From positions 1-64,000 of the forward strand of contig JAYMSP010000251.1 of the NCBI GenBank assembly GCA_036897095.1: a stretch of DNA of 64,000 nt, given 5' to 3'. The notes under the pieces were generated by a model that was given only the letters and a program-made list of their open reading frames with translations, had not been told where the DNA came from and searched no databases. This DNA is from Plantago elongata. Its lineage: Eukaryota > Streptophyta > Magnoliopsida > Lamiales > Plantaginaceae. Every line of letters starts with the position of its first letter. Positions within the stretch are counted from its first letter, which is position 1. Below are positions 23,148-35,600 of the stretch, in pieces. A program made the position numbers and the translations under genes.

Positions 23148-26100
23148 TCACTTGGTATAGAGTACATCTTCCCATGGGTGGCGATAGAGTGGCTGTTTCA
23201 GCCTCTTCTGGTCGAACGTGTGCCTGAGTTCAGACAAAAAACTCTGAAGTTAGCATACAAAAACCAAGCAGTAAAGAACTCATGGGTATTGGCAATAGAT
23301 GGAGGTTCTCAAGAAATGCTCGAGATTTGAAAACGTAGTTAAATCATGTAAGACTCACCCAATGAGACCAATGGAACGAGCTAATACGAAGAGACCATTA
23401 AGGTAACCAATGCCTACAATTTCATCAATCTCTTGCTTGGTGAACATGCCACTACCGGCAAGAAGATCCAAGAACAGGGACCCAATAGCACCGTCAACAT
23501 TGAGCACTAAGTTGTTTGCTTTTGTGAGTGTGTAGGTTTCAACTTCGACAGCATATTCCATGTACTTCACAGATGGAAAATTGGCACGCGAGAACTCTTG
23601 TAACAATTCTACCCTTTTATCCCTGTTATCACCCCTCTTGATTCTTTTCCATATCAAATGCAAATAATAAAACATCAGAACAGTGAAGATTTGAATCGAC
23701 TAGCCGCAGAAATGAGGAGCTGGTGGGATGAATGAATCTATTTTATTACCTGTGTCCGATACCAGGAACACGGATACCCTTCTTTTTCATGCTTTCAACA
23801 AATTCGTAAGGCGTAAGACCCTGAATACACATTGATCGTGTCGAGGTTCAGGAAGTTTTAGAAAGATGTATGTAGGAGAACTTAGAAACCAAACAGAAGA
23901 TTGCATTGCAGAAACATAACAAAAAAAGCTTCAACGCACCCTATCGTATGCATCCTTGAAGTATCGAGCAGCATCATCAATTGCACCACCGAATCGGGGA
24001 CCAATAGTTAACAAACCTGGATTTCAAACAGGGTTACAATGCTCAGCAAATAAACATCATAAGCTCTTTTTATCTTTCCTTCTTTCAGATATTGTGTATG
24101 ACCTACCAGAAACAAGACTGGAAACCAGATCTTTTCCAGCTCTGGCTGTTACGATAGTGTTGTGAGCACCAGATACGCAAGGACCATGGTCAGCACACAG
24201 CATGACACAGATCTGCAACGACAATTTCGGTAAGATGCGTCAATCTTACCAATAAACAAAAATGTGAAGGAGGTAATAGGTTCCAAGATATAAATACCTC
24301 AATAAAACGAGTGCAATAACGAGGAAGGCTTCGTTTGAACCACAGCAATGAAATGACATCGCCGACGCCCAATCCCTGTTCAACAATGGAGGACATTGGT
24401 ACGCCAGCATATGTTGGCTCTTCACCTGGAAATGGATAAAAGCGTAAGATTCATGCTTGATTCCATTGGTCCGCTTTTAAGCATGGTAAGAAGCAGCAAA
24501 CTACGTACCTCTATCATCCGAAATAGTAGAGATGATATGTGTTGGAGCTCGAACTTTCCCACTCTTGATTGCCGTATTAAGATCTTCAGGTATTTGAGGG
24601 GGTGTGATCTCCTTCACTGCTGTAATATTTCCTCCCTCGGCCTAATAGAATGTTTCAAGAACTTGAGAAATCTATCCAAGAGAAAAAAAAAATTAGTCTT
24701 TTTAACACCAAAAAATGTTCACCAATTTTTCAAATGTTTCCTTGATGGCTCCTTCAAATGCTTCGTAGGATGTGGGGACAACAGCTCCAGCTTCCCTCAG
24801 TGCTTCATTCTTGGCCTGTGCAGATTCCATTTCACCACCACTCTTTGCACCCTAATGAAACCAAAGTTGATATATATATAAAGAAAACACGAGAACGAAT
24901 TATATGATGGTAAACAGGCATAAACTTATTCAACAGAGGTATTTCCACTCACCGCATGACCAAATTGCACTTCTGACTTGAAGAGTGTAGCACAAGTTCC
25001 ACTGACCCAGGCGACTACAGGCTTGTTGATTTTCCCCTGTTTCAGTGCCTCGACTAGAGAGTACTCATCGCGCCCACCAAGTTCTCCTAGAACGACCACC
25101 ATTTTAACCTGGTTACATCAAATAAAGGTCAGTGATAAAAGAAACTGCAGGACTGGCAATATGATCAAAGAATGACATTAGTATACCTGAGGTATATTGT
25201 TAAAGCGAAGAACATGATCAGAAAGGGTCGAACCAGGAAAGACATCTCCACCAATTGCAATGCCTGTTTATGCAAATGTGCACGAAATTACATTTCAATC
25301 ACACAGTAAAAAATGAATACTGTATTGTCTTGCAGGATTTAAATTTCTACCTTCATAAATTCCATCTGTGACCCTAGCGATTGTGTTGTATAATTCATTA
25401 GACATGCCACCCTGGATTGAAGTAAAATATGAATAAGCATAAGACATTTAAAAGTTAGTAACCATGGAAAGTCATATAATAACGTACTGCATGGCGACTT
25501 GAAATGCAAAACTTCATATTGCGTATTTGAATGAGGGATAAATTGATAGGTGAATGGAAATCAGGGTTAAATAGTTTTATATAAACGCGGCACGCGAAAT
25601 TTGTGAAATTCAACAGCCTTAAAGAACACAAGAGCTCTAAATGATTACATACCGATTTGGATACAAATCCTACAGAACCAGGCCTGTACAATTTGCATTG
25701 AATTATGTTATCAATTGTTCCAGCAGTGTCGCCTATTTTAAAAGCTCCAGCCTGAACACCCCCAACTGTTGCAGGACCAATAACAACCTAATAGCATAAG
25801 AAATAAAATATTTCATTAATGGGAGGTGTTTTTAAATAACTACAAATGCACAGAGCAGATCTTAAAATTATCCGCCTGTGCTTAACTACTAAGCATTTGA
25901 AAAAATAGTGGACAGTAAGAACCTTATTATTTGCCCTTGCATAAGCAATTAGTTGTTTAGTATCTGACTCGGGGACACCTTCAGCTATAATTGCAACAAC
26001 TCTTATTGTTGGTTGCTTGAGTGCAGACATAGATGAAGCAGCAGCGCTACAAATCAAAGCTTACAGATTGAGCTATTGAATGCAGATAATCGTCTAACCA

Positions 26101-26982
26101 TAGGAGAACAAGATATCAGCATGTGATATATTCCAGAATAGGAAAAAACCAACCTTCTGAATGATGCAAAGTTGATGAAAACATCAGCAGTAGGATGTGC
26201 AGCACTAGCAGCTTCGATGCTGGCATATAAACAACGTGAATAATACAGTCTGAGTTAGAATTAAACGTAGAAGAATCAATAAGCCTAGATCACTGAGTTT
26301 GTTTCTGTCAGTTTTAATCAATGCGAGATAAGGATTGAGGCAGTAATAGAACCCAATTGTACGATGGATTATAAAACATATACGGCAGATTTTATAGAAA
26401 GCCTGAGAAGGCTTAACCTATGATAATTCCACGTCCCAATATTTGACATTTATTGGTCAATCAGTGATGGAGCTTGTCCAGAGAAAGAAACAGATGAAAG
26501 AAACTAACAATCCGGAAGTGCAGCATGAACACTAGATTAATACATATTCAAAGAAATTCTCTTATTTCTTTTGTTATCTGTTACACCTTAATTTCGTAAC
26601 CATAAGACTGTAGCTTAACTGAGCACGAAGAAACTTTGAATAAAATAAAACTCACGTAGAGTGAACTGGAATGGCAATTTCCTCCTGACCAAAAAATAGT
26701 TTCTGGAACCCCTCAGAACCAGGGTTTATGATTCCGGCCACAGAAGGTGTCTCTCTCCCTGCATCAGAGGACGAATTACAGAAATGTCAACTGATGCATC
26801 ACATTTCAACCAAGCCAACTGTCCGACACACAGTTTCATGCCATAATTTACATAATAAGGTCAGATGCTTCACTAAACCTACCACAGAGGAAATCAAAAT
26901 CGAGCATCCGCTGAATTGGTAGCTGCTTATAATTGTAAAATAGTGCTTGAGTAGTTTTCGAGAAAATCTGCCCTGTAGCCAT
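23148..26982 (-). CDS. ACLB: ATP-citrate lyase subunit B (ATP-citrate synthase beta)
   Basis: Sixteen coding exons join in phase to exactly 608 residues, the usual ACLB length: 26883-26982, 26656-26758, 26154-26219, 25923-26046, 25653-25787, 25351-25411, 25187-25263, 24953-25108, 24723-24851, 24509-24641, 24298-24425, 24107-24212, 23940-24016, 23750-23820, 23359-23643, 23148-23223. The N-terminal two thirds are CoA-binding and CoA-ligase-like ([55 protein letters not shown]). The C-terminal third is citrate-synthase-like ([24 protein letters not shown]). With ACLA it forms the cytosolic hetero-octamer that makes acetyl-CoA and oxaloacetate from citrate, ATP and CoA, feeding fatty-acid elongation, sterols and flavonoids. 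The gene appears intact. One acceptor (before the IKRGDNRD exon) has a purine-rich context, but phase and homology support it. Confidence 0.97.
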
Positions 26983-28016
26983 GGTGTCTCCCTGAAACAA
27001 TACAAGTATCAGCAACACTGAACTTAAACACAAGCTTCAAAACAGGCAACTCCAAGATTTAGTAATCTTTATCCTGCAACACTACAATTTCAAGAATTTC
27101 CAGCTCTTAGCTGTCCATGCAAAGAAAAAACGGATTTACATTCTTATTCTAATTTCAGAGTACAATTGGAAATCTCCTCTTCTATATAAAAAGATCATGA
27201 TTCCATAACAGAAGAGATCCTCAATATATTACTAATGCATTACCAATAGCACAATAAAAAAGCACACGAAGTACTGATCACAATACGCGTGGCGGACCGG
27301 ATCAACACATTAGCTAAAGATTTATGGTGCAAAAATGCAGATCAAGTAAGCCAAGCAATTCAGTTCCACAGACCAACATCAGTTTCCCCAATGATCACCT
27401 GAATAAAAGATCACATATAGAACAACTATGATGCAACTTTGATCATCTTCCTAACTCAAGTTTATTAAGTCATTCGCAACGCAAACAATAAATATTACAT
27501 CTAGATTAATGATAAAACCATAACCAATAGTATGATTAAACACCTACTCAAGTAAAAAAAAGAAAACTAACCAGCAGATCTTATTGCACAAATCAAGCCA
27601 CTCAAGAAGAGTATATCTGTATATCAGTATATGCAAGTTCAGATTCAAAAAAGCTACTTCCTTTTCGTGTCAAATCAATTCTCAGTGACAGTTATGAACG
27701 AGAAAAAGATGTGTGCTTTTTTAATAAGCTAAAAGGTCAGTTGGAAACAGGCGTGAAGACAAATCAAGGCATCGTGTTTCCTCGTAAACACCGAAAAAGA
27801 CACAACCAGACCAAGATCCAAGAATCCCACAAAATTTTCTCCACATTAGACAAGAATAGGCATCATGTCACCAGCAAAATGACACAAAAGGGCAGATCAA
27901 GAATAAAACAATCGAATCACAGAATCAAAGGGTCAAAATGCAAAACGGAAAATAACGGAGAAATTAAGAAATTGACACTTACCGGAAAGAAAGGTGTGAT
28001 CTTGAAGTAGAGTAGA
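26983..28016 (-). other. ACLB: ACLB 5' UTR with a leader intron of about 1 kb
   Basis: The start codon follows an acceptor (tttcag before ggagacacc, exon edge 26991). A matching donor ends a non-coding first exon at 27983 (ctttccg then gtaagtg on minus). The intron 26992-27982 therefore lies wholly in the leader. The first exon probably begins near 28010, below the TATA box at 28037-28044. Leader introns often raise expression of plant housekeeping genes. Confidence 0.7.
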
Positions 28017-28036
28017 GGGTAAGTAGAATGTTGGGA

Positions 28037-28044
28037 TTTATATA
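28037..28044 (-). promoter_or_regulatory. ACLB: TATA box of ACLB
   Basis: TATATAAA on minus, in the context cctatataaatcc, lies 20-55 bp upstream of the inferred leader exon. Position and sequence fit a core promoter. Confidence 0.6.
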
Positions 28045-28049
28045 GGTGT

Positions 28050-30229
28050 GGTGAAACGGAGTAGTGTTTGTTAAGCGATAAGCATGACGATAAATGCGAA
28101 TGGGGGTGTATTATTTATGTCTTGATTGTTTGCGATTTTGAGCAGAGAATTCATTGGTGAGATGGTAGTGAAGTCACTGAAGTAAGTGGCAGGCAATTTG
28201 GCAGTTAGGAGTTAGTTTAGAGTACAAGTGTTAATTCATTGAGTTGTCATTCTTTGGTATAAAGAAAGTCAGTCAGCAACTTGAGCTGCAGTTTAAGTAA
28301 GGTATACCAAAAGGGGAGGCTTCTCAATGATGGACACAAAGTAGGTAGATTCATTGGCTGGGGATCCGGATAGTAGCAGAGTTTATGTATACAGTCTACT
28401 TTAAATTCCGTTCACGATGGGATTTGAACGGAAGTAGCACGTAACTCTTCATGTTACGTTTACGATCTTATTAAATATTTCTTTTATATTTTCATATCGT
28501 CAGGATACCATTTTCGTTGGATTAGTGTTCGTAGAAACTTCATTTTTGATTGACTTCCACTTACCCAACATTAGTGTCTTATTATCTTATATACCAATCA
28601 TGTTAAACTCTTTTCAATCCTTATGGTTTAATTATTAAAAAATAAATGCACAACTTATTCTTATAAATGACAATTTTAGTATTATTGAACTCTATGAAAC
28701 TTTCAGACTTTACATAAACCTCCTCTTGAGTCTCGTTACACCTTAACTTGAACAATCTTCCATTCAAATACATTCGGCTGGTTTCATCCTTGGGACCATA
28801 TGCAGGTAACGCCCGATCCATAATATGAGGTCTTAGCATTTGGGTTGGTGGGATTATTTATGGGTCCAAATATATGACATGAACAAATTTAAATAGTAAG
28901 ATTTTAAAAAATTGTATTTATACTTATGACTCTTGGCAATCGATGTGTTTTACCCAATTCAAAGTCCAATTTAACAATAAGGATTAGATTTAGATTCAAC
29001 TCAATCCCAAATTAAACTCAAATCCAATCGAACCCCTCTTAAATTAAAATGAATGTGTAGGGTTGGACAAAAACCCAAAAAAACCAACCCATCTAAACTC
29101 AAATTCGGTCTGCTTCAGCCGTCGTCTTCAATTCTTTCATCTTCTTCATCTGTTTGTCGTCTTCATCAGTTCATCGACCACCTGTTCATCTGCTCGAACT
29201 TACAAATTGTTCATCGATTTCAAATCAGAGATGCAGACTTTGGGTGAATTCAAGTTACAGTTCATCGAGTTTTGTTATGAGATTTACATGGCGGTTTAGT
29301 CGTCTTCAATTCATCTATTTCGTACTTCTGTTGTTCGTCTTCTTCAGTTCTACTCGACCCTGCCGTTGTTCGTCTTCTTCAACATAAGCAAAACAAAAAG
29401 TAATCAATTATTAAAACCATTGCTTCAGTAGTTCAGCAAATCCTCACCAATACCAACCACTACAAAATCAACATAAGTAGTAATTTACAAACACATCTTC
29501 CTAAAAACAAGCAGCAACAAGGGACATAAAAGGACCTTGTTTTTTATATCGACAAGGTGATTGAAGACGATAGCTGGGTGACTACCATCAACATTGTAGA
29601 AATTGCAACCAAGAATATGCTTTATTTAAAATTGCAATCAAATTAAAAAAAAAAAAAATCGGTCCAGCCTAACCCAGTACGACAAATCCAATTTTTAAGG
29701 AGATGTGCATAAATGGGTTGTTGATGGTCCGACATATCCGGTCCAACCCAAACCCATCCCTCCCGAAGCCCTTTGATTTTCATAAGTTGGACAATAGGTT
29801 GGATTTTATCCACCCATTGCCAGAACTTTATAACAATTGATCACGACTATACCATGCAAGTTCTATGAAAGCATTGTTTAAGCTACCAAGGAGCACTCCC
29901 GAAAATTTTAAATAAGGGATAGGTCAATGTAATTATTCAAACTTCAAGTATGAATTTAACAAGGGGATATAGGAGAGGTGAGTTTATAACTTTCTTTTAT
30001 TTATATTTTTTAAATCATTTATAAATTAATTTTAATTATCTAATTATGTAGTTTTTCAAATTTAAATGTTGTACTAATATATTAATTTAGTTTCTCAAGA
30101 TCCAAGTATCCAACATTACAGGAACATGCTGCTCTTATGTTGTAACATATCCAATCTGATGATGGGCCTGGCTAAACACTTTCAAATAATCTTGAAGTGA
30201 AGACATAATTGATGGAACGGGTTAAATGA
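28050..30229. other. Intergenic spacer with repeat debris
   Basis: No gene is supported. Between about 29055 and 29760 a region has mirrored outer motifs (gggttggac at left, gtccaaccc at right) and a degenerate rtt-cat-cttc-rich core with short open frames. It may be a decayed MULE-like element. No target duplication could be matched. Confidence 0.4.
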
Positions 30230-32430
30230 CAACCTCTTAATTTCTCTACCACCCTCTTCGGAGAAGCAATGGATTGGTGGGCTAGCATGCCATCTGGATC
30301 CATCAAGTCTTTTGATGACATATCTGCACTCTTTTTGAAAAGATTTCAGAAATCTAAGAGGAGGAAGAGATCAGTGGAGTATTTGGCCGGTATCATTCAA
30401 TCCGAGAATGAGGATCTTCGGACCTTCTTGGATATGTTTAATTCGGAGGTTCGGCAAGTTGAGGCACATAACATTAAGGAACGGGTCTGTCACCTGTATG
30501 CCAACACCAGTAATCACGACCTCCAGAAAAAACTGTCAGAGGAAGAAATTCTTAATGAGAGGCGGTTGGAAGACATCTGTGATCATGTCTTATATGGAGT
30601 AGAGTTCCGAATGAACGTCCCTATTAGGGTCGGACAGAAGAAAGTCAAAGAACCAGTTAGCCAAGAAGCCCCTAAAGCTTAGAAATCCGACTCAAGGAAG
30701 GATATTCGGGGAAAGCATGAGCCCCGAAGAGAGCGAACCACTCCTAGGAGGTATGCCGAATACACTCGGTTGAATCGCCCGAGAGAGGAAATCTTGTCGA
30801 TAATGATCGAGAAAAATCTGGATATCCAATGGCCTAGACCCTTCTTCAATAATAGAAGGGGTAAGGAAGCAAAGACTTATTGTGCTTTTCACAAACAGAC
30901 TGGGCACCCGACTGAAAAGTGCATCCAGCTCAAGACCGAGATTGAAACATTGATCCGGAATGGACAACTGAATGATCCGTACTTCAAGGGAGAACAGGGC
31001 CCCACCGGAAGGAATGAAAGGAGTCCGAGGCACAAATCTGTAACACTCCCGCCTCCTCCTAAAATCACTCCACCTCCCGAAGCAAGAAGATACAAGGAGT
31101 ATCCGGATGAAAGAGACTATAAGAATTTACCCGATAGCAGAGTTATCAATGCTATAGCCGGGGGACCGAGTGGAGGAGACAGCCGGAATGCTAGGGAAAG
31201 GACTACACAAGATATCCGGAATGGGGACCTAGTAAGAATCCCAGTACCTCTGAGGGGGTCAAACACCATATCTTTCGATGACAGCGAAACACCTCCTCCC
31301 ACAACCGGAAGTGGAGATACCCGACCCCCCAATGTCCCATTGGTAGTTTCACTCGTCATTGCCACATACAAGGTCAATAAGTATTGGTGGATACATGAAG
31401 CTCTTCGGATATTATATCCAAAAGAACCATCGACCAAATGAACTTGGGAGATATTGAGTATGGAAAGGTACACACTTCTCTATCCGGATTTGGAGAGGCA
31501 GTTGTCACGCCCATCAGAACCATCAAATTACAATTATTGATGGGTAAGAAGAATAACTCAAACTGTGTTGTTCCTCGTGGTAGATAAGGCTTTCAACTAT
31601 AATATTATCTTCGGACGGCCTGGACTTAATTAGTTCCGAGCCATTTCATCTCCATTACACAATCAAGTTAAATTTCCCACTCCTTATGGGGTCGGAGAGG
31701 AATTAGGTAACAGACGAGAGGCTTGGGAATGTTACATCTTGTCCACGAACATAGCAGCCAATCCGGTGCTAGCAATCTCCAAAGTTCTGAACCCTCCACA
31801 ACCTCTGAAGGCTGAGATAGGGGTAGGGCCCTAGACCACAAATTCCCTAAGTCTGCTCGGATCGAAACCCATGAAACCCTCAAAGAAAGTCAGATTATTG
31901 AGGGGAATCCGGAGAAAAAGACTAGGATTGGAACCGAAATGAACTCAGGAGTGGAGCCGAAACTAATAGCTTGCCTCAGAAGGAATTCCGGCATCTTTGC
32001 ATGGAGCACGGATGATCTTAGAGGGATAGACCCAAGGGTAGATGTTTACCGTCTGAACATGAACCCTATGGTCAAACATATCCGACATAAGATGAAGGAT
32101 TTCGGTCCGATAAAAGATGCTATCATCGCTGCCGAGGTGGATAGGTTATTGAAAGCCGGACACATTGAAGAGACCAGATACTCGGATTGGATATGCAATG
32201 TAGTCCTAGTTGAGAAATCACCAGGAAAGTGGCAGATGTGTAATGACTTCACTCGGCTCAATAAGTTTTATCCGAAGGATCCATACCCTTTACCACAGAC
32301 CGACCAGTTAGTAGACTCCACGGCAGGATGCACGTTGTTGAGTTTCATGGATGCTTATCAAGGCTTCTACCAGATTCGGATGGCACAAGAAGATGTCCCC
32401 AAGACGGCATTAATTGAGGTAGGAGGAGTA
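30230..32430 (+). mobile_element. Ty3/gypsy retrotransposon fossil (gag, protease edge, partial RT)
   Basis: In order it shows a retrotransposon gag domain (about 30240-30680), a nucleocapsid-like cysteine/histidine region (CAFHKQTGHPTEKC, about 30870-30930), a protease-side linker, and the start of a reverse transcriptase (about 32090-32420). The layout is typical of plant Ty3/gypsy elements. RNase H, integrase and LTRs were not found, so the copy is incomplete and has several further breaks. It is old. Its right edge adjoins the Helitron-derived region. Confidence 0.85.
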
Positions 32431-32659
32431 GTTAGTTGTATATACTCTAAAATCAACTGCCTTCCTAGCTTACTCATTAGATTGAAATTATTTGAAGATA
32501 TTTTTTTGTTTAAAGGAGTTCATGTGCATATACTTTTGATTTCTTCAATATATTCTGAAACTTAGTTTACATTCAAAGTTAAACACATCCAAGATAGTAT
32601 CTAGCTTGAGGTTTCAATCCATTCACATTCTACATAAACAAAAAATCTTGCCACTTTAT

Positions 32660-35600
32660 ATCATACAACAGTAACGAGAGGCGGAGGAATTGGTCAAAGA
32701 GTCTTCCTATCAAACAATGAATAGTTTCGTATTGTGCAAATTTGACCTACTGCAATCAATGAATATACGACGAAACAAATTCATCATCAATTAGCGGTGC
32801 ACAATGAATATAACTTCACCAGTCGTACAAATATGGTTCATGTTGCATTTATTCGTTCTCTCTCTGACAATAAATGTTTTCCCCTGACAGGACGTCTGGC
32901 GCAACAATTTCAGGTCGACACATACGTCAAGATTGAAACAAAACGGCTCGACTTTTTGAGACAAAAACACAATCAGGATGAAGCAAGATGGAGACTTACC
33001 AAGGTCTGGTCGATGCAATGGTTCATGAGGGTCTGACGAGAGGCGGAGGAATTGGTCAAAGAGTCTTCCTATCAAACAATGAATAGTTTGGTATTGTGCA
33101 AATTTGACCTACTGCAAGCAATGAATATACAGCGAAATAAATTCATCATCAATTAGCAGTGCACAATGAATATAACTTCATCAGTCGTACAAAAATGGTT
33201 CATGCTGCATTTATTCGTTCTCTCACTGACAATGAATGTTTTCCCATGACAGGACGTCTGGCGCAACAATTTCAGGTCGACACATACGTCAAGATAGAAA
33301 CACAGCGGCTCGACTTTTTGAGACAAAAACATAATCAAGATGAAGCAAGAATGGAGACTTAGCAAGGACTGGTCGATAGAATGGTTCATGAGGGTCTGAC
33401 GAGAGGCGGAGGAATTGGTCGAATAGTTTTCCTATCAACAAATTTTATCGGAGGCCTGAGAGATATGCATAACAGATACATGAATGCCTTAAGATTGGTA
33501 CAAAAATATGAAAAACCATATTTCTTCATAACCATGACGTGCAATCCCAATTAGCCAGAGATAAAAGAGAAATTACTGCCTAGAGAGAATCCAAGAGATA
33601 TGGTTAATCTACTAGCACGAAACTCAAGAAAGAACTAATCAAGAAACAAATTCTCGGCAAGGTGGCTGCATACTTCTACGTCATCGAGTTCCAAAAGAGA
33701 GGATTGCCACATGCACATTGGCTTATCATATTGACAAAGAAGTACAAGTTGACTTCGGCTGGGGGTTACGATAGATTCATATCAGCGGAAATACCAGATG
33801 CAGAGATCTACCCCCATCTGCACTCTTGTATTACGAGGCATATGGTCCATGGCCCATGTGGAGACTAAACTCAAAAAATGTGTGCATGATGAATGAAAAA
33901 TGTAGCAAGAAATACCTAAGGGACTTTGTGGAAGAAACAACTCATCGACTTAATTCTCACCCAGCATATAGACGCAGAGAAGATGGCCGAACAATTCGTG
34001 TGTGCAATCATGATATTGACAATAGATGGATTGTCCCATACATCCCTTATTGGCAACATTTGACTGCCACCTAAATGTCGAAATTGCCACAGGCATTAAG
34101 CTTATCAAGTATCTCTACAAGTATGTGTGCAAGGGAAACGACAGGATTGACTACAACGTAGAGAGCAACACAACAGATGAAGTAGTTGATGAGATAAGGA
34201 ATTTCCAGCGTGCTAGGTGGCTATGTGCTCTGGAGGCTATGTGGAGAATATAAAAATTCCCATTAAATTAGATGCACCCTCCTGTCACAAAGTTACATGT
34301 TCATATGCCAGATTATCACGCGGTGTATTACACAGCCAGGGAACAAATACCAGATATTGTTAGCAATCTAAACGCGGCAAAGACACAACTCACTCCATTC
34401 TTTGAAATCAATGCCAACGATCCTAGCATCCGTAACATGAATTTGCGTTACCATGAATTTCTAGAGCACTTTGTGTGGTCAAAGAAAAATAAAAAGTGGA
34501 GCCATCGTAAGAGGGAAATAAATTTGGGAAGAATGATTAACGTCAGCTCGGTTGATGGGGACCACAACTATCTACATGTACTTTTGAAGAATGTAAGGGC
34601 ACCAACCTCCTTTGATTATCTAAAAACTATAAATGGGGTGTTATACGGCAGTTCCGTGAAGCAACACTAGAGAGAGAATTACTTCAGTCCGACACAGATA
34701 TTAGAAGCTCCATGAAAGAAGCAGCAGCCTACCAAATGCCAAATACATTCAGAATACTCTTTGCAACTATCCTTATTTATAATTCACCATCTGATCCACA
34801 AGGTTTGAGGAATGAATTATGCAGGGAACTTTCTGATGACTATCTTATGGATCACAAACAAACATAGGATGAGAGTTTTCTAAGAGCTCTGCGAAGTATT
34901 GATCTTTTCTTGCAACAAAATGGACGTAGCGTCAATGAATTCAACTTGGCATCATACAAAGTAGGGGCAACCCGAGAGGAAATGTTTGCCATAGAATACG
35001 AGCATGAAAGGACAATACAAGTCCCAAACAATGACATACAAGCAATCAATCAATTGAATGAGAGGCAAAAGGAAGCATTCAACAGGATCACGGGGCAAGC
35101 ATGAACATGGAAAATGGAGGATTCTTCTTCATCGATGGCCCGGGGGGGGGGGGGGGGCATGTAAGACTTATTTGTACCGTGCACTACTAGCGTTAGTACG
35201 ATCGAAGGGGGATATTGCTCTTGCAGTTGCATCATCAGGGGTGGCAGCATCATTATTACCAGGTGGGCGGACTGCCCACTCAAGGTTCAAGCTTCCTACA
35301 GAGATTGACGACTCAATGACGTGTTCAATTAGCAAGCGAAGTGTGCATGCACGACTAATTCTAGCTTCGAAATTGATAATATGGGATGAAGCATCTATGG
35401 CACATCGCCGAACGATTGAGACTTTGGATTTACTACTGCGTGACCTAACCGAAAAGGTCATTCTGTTCAAAGGAAAGACCATTGTGTTCGTTGGAGACTT
35501 TAGGCGGACGATACCAATAGCTGTTCGGGGTACTAAACAAGATCAAATAGATTCTTGCTTTGTAAAGTCTGACCTATGGCAACGGGCTGAGTAGATTAAA

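Noticed and set aside
24396-24881. 161-codon open frame on plus
   Set aside because: Antisense shadow of ACLB exons 9-11.
27711-28010. 99-codon open frame on plus
   Set aside because: Antisense to the ACLB leader intron and first exon; lysine-rich without similarity.
29053-29387. Overlapping serine-rich frames
   Set aside because: Three frames of the same tct/ttc-rich tract are open at once, the mark of low complexity and not of coding sequence.
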